Assembly: GCA_964566765.1 (NCBI GenBank)
Contig: CAZMJI010000003.1
Coordinates: forward strand, 1 to 38,913
Reading direction: 5' to 3'
Length of the DNA stretch: 38,913 nt
Source: Thioglobus_B sp964566765
GTDB taxonomy: Bacteria; Pseudomonadota; Gammaproteobacteria; PS1; Pseudothioglobaceae
Positions 17,985 through 23,965 of the stretch are shown here, one piece after another (position 1 is the first letter of the stretch; each line of letters begins with the position of its first letter). The translations under genes were made by a program, and so were the position numbers. The notes beneath the pieces were generated by a model. The model searched no databases, was not told the DNA's origin, and was given only the letters and a program-made list of their open reading frames with translations.

Positions 17985-18021
17985 TATGGTTGATTGTAAA
18001 CCATATCTAAAATCAAATCAA
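17985..18021 (-). promoter_or_regulatory. Promoter of the MASE1-like gene, with the -10 inside a perfect inverted repeat
   Basis: On the minus strand TTGATT (18016-18021) and TACAAT (17993-17998) are 17 bp apart. The -10 fills the 7-bp spacer of a perfect dyad, TATGGTT (17985-17991) and AACCATA (17999-18005). A protein bound to this dyad would block the promoter, so it is a good operator candidate. Confidence 0.5.
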
Positions 18022-18030
18022 GGTCAAAAT

Positions 18031-18052
18031 AACCCCTAAATGTTAGGGGGTT
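18031..18052 (-). terminator. Terminator of the winged-helix gene
   Basis: AACCCCTAA (18031-18039) and TTAGGGGGTT (18043-18052) form a hairpin with an ATG loop and one bulged G. On the minus strand it is followed by ATTTT, as expected for a weak intrinsic terminator about 30 bp after the winged-helix stop. Confidence 0.65.
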
Positions 18053-18081
18053 AGTGAGAACGTCTCAGGACAGACTGGAGA

Positions 18082-18363
18082 TTACTGGTTGTAAGTTAAT
18101 ACCATGGCGCGCTTATCGGCGCTAGATTGCGTGGCTGAAATGATATTTTTTTCTAATAACACACCCACGGCACGTTTGATGGTTGATAGCGAGTATTTGG
18201 CAAAATATTGATCTTTGGTAATGGCGGTAATATTGGCATTCTCAGTATGCATAATAAACGCAAGTACGGCTTTTTCCACCTCAGACAATTGCTCAAATCC
18301 CATGTCTTGCTCATAGCGAGCCAACGATTTTCTAAGCTCAAATAATTTCTCTAAACTTTCCAT
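18082..18363 (-). CDS. Small MarR-like winged-helix DNA-binding protein
   Basis: This 93-aa protein has an N-terminal helix (about 1-22) and a compact winged-helix domain. A helix (28-40, VEKAVLAFIMHT) precedes a helix-turn-helix with likely recognition helix SLSTIKRAVGVLLEKNII (about 58-75), then a wing with SSADKRAMVLTY (80-91), which recalls the D-x-R wing of MarR regulators. It is shorter than full MarR proteins (about 140 aa) and lacks the C-terminal dimerisation helices. A -10 and GGTCC-containing dyad sites lie directly upstream, so self-regulation is likely. Targets are unknown. Confidence 0.8.
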   Translation of the reverse strand: MESLEKLFELRKSLARYEQDMGFEQLSEVEKAVLAFIMHTENANITAITKDQYFAKYSLSTIKRAVGVLLEKNIISATQSSADKRAMVLTYNQ

Positions 18364-18394
18364 AGAGACAACCTAAATACTAAAAAATGGCCTC

Positions 18395-18417
18395 ATTATA
18401 AACTATAAATTTGGTCC
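18395..18417 (-). promoter_or_regulatory. Promoter of the winged-helix gene with a half-operator
   Basis: On the minus strand a consensus TATAAT (18395-18400) lies 31 bp before the ATG. Just upstream, in the -10/-35 spacer, is GGACCAAAT (18409-18417), which also occurs at 18468-18476 inside the palindrome described separately. No good -35 is present. Confidence 0.5.
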
Positions 18418-18459
18418 ATTTTAGCACTTTGCGGAAAAACCACATAATTTGCCAATGGG

Positions 18460-18474
18460 TTGGTCTAGGACCAA
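18460..18474. promoter_or_regulatory. Candidate operator TTGGTC-TAG-GACCAA
   Basis: This is a perfect 6-bp inverted repeat with a 3-bp spacer. The extended half-site GGACCAAAT is repeated in inverted orientation at 18409-18417, about 50 bp away. The TTG...CAA form fits a MarR-like dimer site. It lies between the winged-helix promoter and a divergent extended -10 at 18513-18521. Confidence 0.5.
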
Positions 18475-18512
18475 ATAAGGTATCAATTGATTAAATGGTG
18501 CATTTTGAACTG

Positions 18513-18521
18513 TGTTACAAT
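18513..18521 (+). promoter_or_regulatory. Divergent extended -10 element
   Basis: TGTTACAAT is an extended -10 on the plus strand. Transcription would start near 18528, exactly where the long stem-loop begins. There is no good -35 at 16-18 bp; TTGATT at 18487-18492 is too far upstream. No plausible protein gene follows on this strand. Confidence 0.35.
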
Positions 18522-18528
18522 AGGCGAA

Positions 18529-18587
18529 CTTTTGGGGCAAATTGCCCGACACTTTTCTCCTCAGAAAAAGCTGTATTGCCCCAAAAG
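18529..18587. other. Long stem-loop in the gap between the PfkB kinase and winged-helix genes
   Basis: CTTTTGGGGCAA (18529-18540) pairs perfectly with TTGCCCCAAAAG (18576-18587). Inside, ACACTTTT (18549-18556) pairs with AAAAG and TGT (18566-18574, one bulge), capped by CT/AG around loop CCTC. GGGCAA (18535-18540) can instead pair with TTGCCC (18542-18547), giving a rival small hairpin. It begins 4 bp past the kinase stop on the minus strand. It lacks a U-run on either strand, so it is not a typical intrinsic terminator; it may be a structured RNA, an RNA-stabilising hairpin or a repeat element. Confidence 0.6.
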
Positions 18588-18591
18588 ACGA

Positions 18592-19536
18592 TTAGCGAAA
18601 CAATGGCGCTTGGTAATGCGTCTGATAAAGTTGCTCGATTCTGTCCAAATCAAACCGGTGATTTTGCGTGCCCAAATGCGCAATCTTAATCGCACCTAAC
18701 AAACCTGCCAATTGTCCAGTAGTTTGCCAGTCCAGCTCATTCATAATGCCGTAAAGCAAGCCTGCTCGATAAGCATCACCGCAGCCGGTTGGGTCTTGGG
18801 TTGATTCGGCCTTGGCCGGTGCAATTTGGATGATCTCACCATCGGTGTGGATCTCGCTACCTTCGCCACCCTTGGTAATAATCAAGGCTTGGACTTTGGC
18901 CGCCACCTCAGTCAAACTCAGACCGGTTTTATCTTGCAGCATTTGTGACTCATAGTCGTTAACCGCCACATAACTGGCTTGATCGATAAAACGGATGAGC
19001 TCCTCGCCAGAGAACATCGGCATACCTTGGCCTGGATCAAAGATAAATGGAATGCCGGCTTGAGCAAACTGCTCAGCATGCTCAATCATGCCGTCACGCC
19101 CATCAGGTGAGACAATGCCAATGTCAACCGCGCTCACATCAGAGACCTTATTTTGGTGTGATTCACCCATGGCGCCTGGATGAAACGCGGTAATCTGGTT
19201 GTCATCCATGTCCGTGGTGATAAAGGCTTGACCGGTATAGCTGCCTTCGATCACCTTAATGTGGGTGGTGTTCATATGCTGTGACTCCATCCAACGTTGA
19301 TACGGCGCAAAGTCCTCACCAACGGTTGCCATGGGAATGGTGTTGGCGCCTAGCAGGTGTAGATTGTAAGCAATATTGCCGCCGCAGCCACCAAACTCCT
19401 TACGCATGCTTGGCACCATAAATGACACGTTAAGCATGTGTACCTTGTCTGGCAGGATATGGTTCTTAAACTGGTCGTGAAAAACCATAATAGAATCGAA
19501 TGCATAAGAGCCACAAATAAGTGCTGTTTTTGCCAT
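18592..19536 (-). CDS. PfkB-family carbohydrate/nucleoside kinase
   Basis: This 314-aa ribokinase-fold enzyme should transfer phosphate from ATP to a sugar or nucleoside. It has the N-terminal GGCGGNIAYNLHLLGA substrate and lid region (about 49-64) and the C-terminal signature DPTGCGDAYRAGLL (248-261) with catalytic base D254 and the anion-hole GCGD. The GG-x-GGN and DPTGCGDA forms resemble proteins annotated as adenosine kinase-like in proteobacteria, but the substrate cannot be fixed from sequence. The ATG is preceded by a strong AAGGAGA ribosome site. It follows ispH by 16 bp as the last gene of the hemE-to-kinase run. Confidence 0.88.
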   Translation of the reverse strand: MAKTALICGSYAFDSIMVFHDQFKNHILPDKVHMLNVSFMVPSMRKEFGGCGGNIAYNLHLLGANTIPMATVGEDFAPYQRWMESQHMNTTHIKVIEGSYTGQAFITTDMDDNQITAFHPGAMGESHQNKVSDVSAVDIGIVSPDGRDGMIEHAEQFAQAGIPFIFDPGQGMPMFSGEELIRFIDQASYVAVNDYESQMLQDKTGLSLTEVAAKVQALIITKGGEGSEIHTDGEIIQIAPAKAESTQDPTGCGDAYRAGLLYGIMNELDWQTTGQLAGLLGAIKIAHLGTQNHRFDLDRIEQLYQTHYQAPLFR

Positions 19537-19552
19537 TGAATTGTCTCCTTGT

Positions 19553-20485
19553 TTAATACTCTCTTAATGTCTCAGGCACTGGAAAGTGCACGTTTTCTTC
19601 GGCGCCGCTGACTTCAACGATCTCATTAGCACCCTGGTCGGTCAAATAATCCACCACCTCTTGCACCAATACTTCGGGCGCTGACGCGCCCGCGGTTACA
19701 CCGACCACAGACACCCCATTCAACCACGCTTGGTTGATCTCATTAGCGCCATCGATTAAATAAGCCGCCTTGCCCAATTTTTGCGCAATCTCTCGCAGGC
19801 GATTTGAGTTGGACGAATTTTTTGAGCCCAGCACCAACAACACATCAGATGATGCCATTAGTGCTTTAACCGCATCTTGTCGGTTTTGTGTGGCATAGCA
19901 GATATCGGCCTTTTTCGGCGCGTTGACGCCTGGTAGTTTGTCTCTTAATGCACTGACAATGTGTTGGGTGTCGTCCACTGATAAGGTGGTTTGCGTGGTA
20001 TAAGAAACCTTCTCAGGATCCAGCACCTGCAGCCGTTCAACATCCTCAACCGTCTCAATCAAACTAACCGCTTTGCCCGGAGCCGATTGCCCCAATGTAC
20101 CCTCGACTTCGGGATGGCCTTTATGGCCGATCAATAAGACTTGAGTGTCTTGCTTTTGCTGTCGCACCACTTCTTTGTGCACCTTGGTCACCAATGGGCA
20201 AGTGGCATCATAAACCGTGGCACTTTTATCATGCGCTTTGGCGCGCACCTGTTGTGACACCCCATGGGCACTAAAAATCACCACTTGGTTGTCGGGCACC
20301 TCATCTACCTCTTTAACAAAGATGGCGCCTTTGTGCTTAAGGCCGTCGACCACAAACTTATTGTGCACCACCTCGTTACGCACATAAACCGGCGCACCGT
20401 GAATCTTCAGCGCACGCTCAACAATCTCAATGGCACGATCCACACCAGCGCAAAAGCCTCGAGGATTGGCCAATAAAATTTTCAT
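19553..20485 (-). CDS. ispH: 4-hydroxy-3-methylbut-2-enyl diphosphate reductase
   Basis: IspH is the last enzyme of the non-mevalonate isoprenoid pathway, reducing HMBPP to IPP and DMAPP with a 4Fe-4S cluster. The 310-aa length is normal. The three cluster cysteines are C12 (GFCAGVDRAI), C96 (DATCPLVTKVH) and C196 (ICYATQNRQ). The substrate histidines H41, H74 and H124 and the proton donor E126 are present. It overlaps the fkpB stop by 4 bp, and the fkpB-ispH pair is a classic gammaproteobacterial neighbourhood. Confidence 0.98.
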   Translation of the reverse strand: MKILLANPRGFCAGVDRAIEIVERALKIHGAPVYVRNEVVHNKFVVDGLKHKGAIFVKEVDEVPDNQVVIFSAHGVSQQVRAKAHDKSATVYDATCPLVTKVHKEVVRQQKQDTQVLLIGHKGHPEVEGTLGQSAPGKAVSLIETVEDVERLQVLDPEKVSYTTQTTLSVDDTQHIVSALRDKLPGVNAPKKADICYATQNRQDAVKALMASSDVLLVLGSKNSSNSNRLREIAQKLGKAAYLIDGANEINQAWLNGVSVVGVTAGASAPEVLVQEVVDYLTDQGANEIVEVSGAEENVHFPVPETLREY

Positions 20486-20892
20486 TCGCTTTTGTCTAGG
20501 ACTTGCACCTGAAACGACACGTCAGCGCCCGCTAACGGGTGATTAAAGTCGATGGTGACTTGGTCGCCTTCAATGTGATGAATACGACCCACATAAGCCT
20601 CGTCTGCCGGTGTTTGGAACTCAACCACGTTGTCTAACTCAATGGCCAGTTCTGCAGGAAAATCTGCACGATCCATGACTTGGAAAGCTTCATCATAAAC
20701 CGGACCAAATGCTTGGTCGGCAGTCAATAGGAAGGTTTGTTCGTCACCCGCCTCTAAGGTGGCAACACAAGATTCTAGGCAGGGGTCCAATTGGCCGTCG
20801 CCCAACTCGAACTCTAATGGGGTGTCGTCTGAGGCGTCAACCAGGGCGCCATTGGCATGATTGAGTTGGTAACTAATGCGGTATTTAGCCAT
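20482..20892 (-). CDS. fkpB: FKBP-type peptidyl-prolyl cis-trans isomerase (SlpA/FkpB-like)
   Basis: This 136-aa protein is a SlyD/FkpB-type prolyl isomerase, likely a cytoplasmic folding helper. It starts with MAKYRISYQLNHANGALVDASDD, then LEFELGDGQLDPCLE of the FKBP domain, an insert-in-flap chaperone region (about 65-115, EQTFLLTADQAFGP), and the returning strand with IDFNHPLAGADVSFQVQVL (about 113-131). It has no histidine-rich tail, unlike SlyD. It overlaps accD by 8 bp at its start and ispH by 4 bp at its end. Confidence 0.93.
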   Translation of the reverse strand: MAKYRISYQLNHANGALVDASDDTPLEFELGDGQLDPCLESCVATLEAGDEQTFLLTADQAFGPVYDEAFQVMDRADFPAELAIELDNVVEFQTPADEAYVGRIHHIEGDQVTIDFNHPLAGADVSFQVQVLDKSE

Positions 20893-21730
20893 TGTGCGTC
20901 AGCGCACTAAGCACCTGATGCACCTTGTCACGCAATTCGCCGCGGTGAACAATCATATCAACCGCACCTTTTTCCAACAAGAACTCAGCGCGTTGGAAGC
21001 CTGGTGGCAACTCCTCTCTTACGGTTTGCTCAACCACGCGCGGACCGGCAAAACCAATCAGCGCATTAGGCTCTGCAATATGGATATCGCCCAACATGGC
21101 AAAACTGGCGCTGACACCACCCATGGTTGGATCGGTTAGTACTGAGATAAATGGAATTTTCTTCTCATCCATCAGCTTAACCGCTAATGAGGTTTTGCTC
21201 ATTTGCACCAAAGAGATCAGACCCTCTTGCATACGCGCACCGCCCGAAGCCGAGAAGCAGATCAGTGGCGCGCCCGTGGCCAGGCTCTCTTGCGCAGCAC
21301 GCACAAATTTCTCGCCCACAACCGAGCCCATAGAGCCGCCCATAAACTTAAATTCAAAGGCTGCCACCACCACATTCATGCCGTGTAAGGTGCCTTTTTT
21401 AACGATCAGTGCTTCGTTTTCACCAGTGGCTTTTTTCGCCTGCACATAACGATCTTTGTATTTCTTTTGATCTTTAAAACCTAGCGGGTCGACCGACTGC
21501 AGGTTTTCACCGATCTCGACCTGGCCTTCTTCGTCTAGAAAACTGTCAATACGCTCTCTAGCGCCAATGCGCATGTGATGGTCACACTTTGGACACACAT
21601 AATTCAGCTTCACCAGCTCTTCAGAATACAAGGTGGCTTCACATTTTGGACACTTGCTCCAAAGTCCCTCAGGGATGTTCTTTTTACCCACACTGGTAAT
21701 TGACGGTAGAATCTTTTCAAGCCAACTCAT
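20885..21730 (-). CDS. accD: Acetyl-CoA carboxylase carboxyltransferase subunit beta
   Basis: AccD pairs with AccA to transfer carboxyl groups from biotin to acetyl-CoA, giving malonyl-CoA for fatty acid synthesis. The 281-aa protein has the zinc ribbon C27, C30, C46, C49 at its N-terminus, which is specific to the bacterial beta subunit. The crotonase-fold core has FSASGGARMQEGLISLVQM (about 183-201) and SVLTDPTMGGVSASFAMLGD. The ATG is preceded by TAAGGAG, which overlaps the trpA stop codon. The trpA-accD order is common in proteobacteria. Confidence 0.98.
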   Translation of the reverse strand: MSWLEKILPSITSVGKKNIPEGLWSKCPKCEATLYSEELVKLNYVCPKCDHHMRIGARERIDSFLDEEGQVEIGENLQSVDPLGFKDQKKYKDRYVQAKKATGENEALIVKKGTLHGMNVVVAAFEFKFMGGSMGSVVGEKFVRAAQESLATGAPLICFSASGGARMQEGLISLVQMSKTSLAVKLMDEKKIPFISVLTDPTMGGVSASFAMLGDIHIAEPNALIGFAGPRVVEQTVREELPPGFQRAEFLLEKGAVDMIVHRGELRDKVHQVLSALTHNG

Positions 21731-21741
21731 GGTTTAACTCC

Positions 21742-22542
21742 TTATTTAATTGCTTGGGCGATCTCGCTCGACAAGCTCGCAACAGTTGCCATCATTTTAT
21801 CTCTATTTTCAGCGTATTGCTCGATAAAACTAACCAGCGACGAACCAACAATCACCGCATCGGCCAACTCAGACACCGCTTTGGCGCTGGCAGCGTCTTT
21901 AATACCAAAGCCCACGCCGACTGGTAATTCAATGGTCTGACGAATGCGTCTTAGATTCTCGTTCACCAGGTTCACATCCAGATTACCGCTGCCGGTCACG
22001 CCTTTTAATGAGACGAAATACACAAAGCCTGAGGCAATATTGGCCAAAAATGCCAAACGTTCATCGGTGGTGGTTGGTGCCACCAAGAAAATAAAGTCAA
22101 TCTCATGCTGATCCAAACATTGTTTCAAATCATGCGCTTCTTCCGGCGGCATATCCACCACCAGCACACCATCCACACCCGCAGTTTGCGCATCGATAGC
22201 AAAGCGCTCATAGCCGTACACTTCAATCGGATTTAGATAGCCCATCAGCACAATGGCTGTGTCGTTGTTGTCTTGTCTAAAGCGCTTAACCAAGGCCAAT
22301 ACGTCGCTTAGGCTCACACCATCGGCCACCGCACGCTCGTGTGACTTGGCAATCACCGGGCCGTCAGCCATGGGGTCAGAAAACGGCACCCCCAATTCAA
22401 TCACATCAGCACCACTGGCCACCAAGGTGTGCATCAGCGCCAAGGTGTTGTCTAGGCCACTATCACCGGCGGTAATAAACGGAATAAAGGCTTTAGAGTT
22501 TTGTGCTCTAATACTTGAAAAAACGCCTTGAAGTCTTGACAT
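21742..22542 (-). CDS. trpA: Tryptophan synthase alpha chain
   Basis: TrpA cleaves indole-3-glycerol phosphate into indole and glyceraldehyde 3-phosphate, passing indole to TrpB. The 266-aa length is normal. Catalytic E49 and D60 lie in DVIELGVPFSDPMADGP. PPEEAHDL, FIFLVAPTTTDERL and the phosphate-binding GVGFGIKD and VIVGSS are present. It lies between hemE (3 bp gap) and accD (11 bp gap). Its partner trpB is about 7 kb away at 29640-30842, which is unusual. Confidence 0.98.
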   Translation of the reverse strand: MSRLQGVFSSIRAQNSKAFIPFITAGDSGLDNTLALMHTLVASGADVIELGVPFSDPMADGPVIAKSHERAVADGVSLSDVLALVKRFRQDNNDTAIVLMGYLNPIEVYGYERFAIDAQTAGVDGVLVVDMPPEEAHDLKQCLDQHEIDFIFLVAPTTTDERLAFLANIASGFVYFVSLKGVTGSGNLDVNLVNENLRRIRQTIELPVGVGFGIKDAASAKAVSELADAVIVGSSLVSFIEQYAENRDKMMATVASLSSEIAQAIK

Positions 22543-22545
22543 GGC

Positions 22546-23589
22546 TTATCTCTGGGTGAATTCGTGAACGCTATCAACCAGGACTTTCATATGCTCTGGG
22601 TTGACGTCTGGCGAAATACCATGGCCCAGGTTAAACACATGACCAGTATCACCGTCGAACTGGTTCAATACTTTTTTCACCTCATCGCGAATCTTCTCTG
22701 GCGACGCATACAATACACATGGATCTAGGTTGCCCTGCAAGGCCACTTGAGCGCCCACACGGCGCTGCGCATCACCCAGCTCAACCGTCCAATCCAGGCC
22801 CACGCCATCACAACCACTGCCTGCAATCTGCTCTAACCAAGCGCCGCCACCTTTGGTAAATAGCGTCACTGGGATGGTTTTGCCTTCATATTCACGCGTG
22901 ATGCCATTTACAATCTTAGTCATGTAGCGCAATGAAAATTCTTCATAGCTTTGCTTATTTAGTAAGCCACCCCAAGTATCAAACACCATCACCGAGTCTG
23001 CACCCGATGCAATCTGCGCGTTTAAGTAATCGATAATAGTATCTGCCAACTTGTCTAACAACTGGTGCATAAAGCTTGGGTTTTCATACATCAAGCCTTT
23101 GACCTTGGCAAAGTTCTTGCTAGAACCGCCTTCGACCATGTAGGTTGCCAGGGTCCAAGGGCTGCCGGTAAAACCAATCAGTGGCACACGGCCATTCAGC
23201 GCGCCTTTAATGGTAGACACCGCATCGGTCACATAGGCCAGGTCGCTGCCAATATCCGGTTTTTTAAGATTCTCAATATCAGCAGTTGTGCTGATCGGTT
23301 TGGTAAATTTTGGTCCCTCGCCCTCTGAGAAATACAGACCCAAGTCCATCGCATCTGGAATGGTGAGAATGTCTGAGAACAAAATAGCCGCATCCAGATC
23401 ATAACGATCGATCGGCTGTAGCGTTACTTCACAAGCCAGATCTGGTGATTTGCACAAGGTTAAGAAGTCGCCGGCTTTTTTACGAGTAGCGCGATACTCT
23501 GGCAGGTAACGACCTGCTTGGCGCATGACCCAAATTGGGGTACGAGATGTGGGCTTTTTTAGTAGCGCATTAATATAATCAAATGACAT
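22546..23589 (-). CDS. hemE: Uroporphyrinogen decarboxylase
   Basis: HemE decarboxylates the four acetate groups of uroporphyrinogen III to give coproporphyrinogen III in heme synthesis. The 347-aa length is typical. The signature PIWVMRQAGRYLPEYR (18-33) contains the substrate-binding arginines. AAILFSDILTIPDAMG holds the catalytic aspartate, and FNLGHGISPDVNPEHM the C-terminal histidine. It is the first gene of the hemE-trpA-accD-fkpB-ispH-kinase run. A TATAAT element lies 28 bp upstream and the rpmE terminator lies just before that. Confidence 0.98.
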   Translation of the reverse strand: MSFDYINALLKKPTSRTPIWVMRQAGRYLPEYRATRKKAGDFLTLCKSPDLACEVTLQPIDRYDLDAAILFSDILTIPDAMDLGLYFSEGEGPKFTKPISTTADIENLKKPDIGSDLAYVTDAVSTIKGALNGRVPLIGFTGSPWTLATYMVEGGSSKNFAKVKGLMYENPSFMHQLLDKLADTIIDYLNAQIASGADSVMVFDTWGGLLNKQSYEEFSLRYMTKIVNGITREYEGKTIPVTLFTKGGGAWLEQIAGSGCDGVGLDWTVELGDAQRRVGAQVALQGNLDPCVLYASPEKIRDEVKKVLNQFDGDTGHVFNLGHGISPDVNPEHMKVLVDSVHEFTQR

Positions 23590-23617
23590 GTTGATTCAGA
23601 TAAAAAACAATGCTCCA

Positions 23618-23623
23618 ATTATA
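23618..23623 (-). promoter_or_regulatory. -10 element of the hemE operon promoter
   Basis: A consensus TATAAT on the minus strand lies 28 bp before the hemE ATG and just downstream of the rpmE terminator. The -35 is poor. A new transcript is expected here because the terminator would stop read-through from rpmE. Confidence 0.45.
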
Positions 23624-23636
23624 ACGATTCGCGCAT

Positions 23637-23659
23637 AAAAAAAGCCACTAAAGTGGCTT
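23637..23659 (-). terminator. Rho-independent terminator of rpmE
   Basis: AAGCCACT (23642-23649) and AGTGGCTT (23652-23659) form a tight hairpin. On the minus strand it is followed by a seven-T run, about 24 bp past the rpmE stop. Confidence 0.9.
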
Positions 23660-23682
23660 CTTTTATTGGATTTGCTAAGCGT

Positions 23683-23895
23683 TTAACGCTTGAAAGCAGC
23701 GTAGCGAGACTTGAACTTCTCAACACGACCAGCGCTGTCCATAATTTTTTGTTTACCAGTGTAGAACGGGTGACATTGTGAGCAAACATCTAGGTGAAGT
23801 TCTTCTTTGCCAACGGTAGAGCGAGTCTCAAAAGAACTGCCACATGAGCATACTACTTTCACGTCGTTGTAATCAGGATGAATGTCTGTTTTCAT
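23683..23895 (-). CDS. rpmE: 50S ribosomal protein L31
   Basis: This 70-aa L31 of the large ribosomal subunit starts at the ATG giving MKTDIHPDY, the universal beginning of the family; an ATG three codons upstream (23904) is possible but less likely. Four cysteines, C16, C18, C38 and C41, show it is the zinc-binding form rather than the zinc-free paralogue made under zinc starvation. The HPFYTGKQK segment is diagnostic. It stands alone, with its own promoter and strong terminator. Confidence 0.97.
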   Translation of the reverse strand: MKTDIHPDYNDVKVVCSCGSSFETRSTVGKEELHLDVCSQCHPFYTGKQKIMDSAGRVEKFKSRYAAFKR

Positions 23896-23930
23896 GGTTG
23901 TCAAACTTTGTCAAATATCAAAGAGGGTGA

Positions 23931-23959
23931 ATTATATACTAGTTGATTGCTTGTGTATA
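23931..23959 (-). promoter_or_regulatory. rpmE promoter
   Basis: On the minus strand TATACA (23954-23959) and a perfect TATAAT (23931-23936) are separated by 17 bp, 35 bp upstream of the rpmE ATG. This is the best sigma-70 match in the window. Confidence 0.7.
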
Positions 23960-23965
23960 GCCTTT

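Noticed and set aside
18529..18587. 6S RNA (ssrS)
   Set aside because: The structure is only about 60 nt, lacks a large central bubble, and the neighbours are not those of ssrS.
18487..18699. Two overlapping short plus-strand reading frames (64 and 70 codons)
   Set aside because: They cross the stem-loop and run antisense to the kinase 3' end; no ribosome site and the composition is not protein-like.
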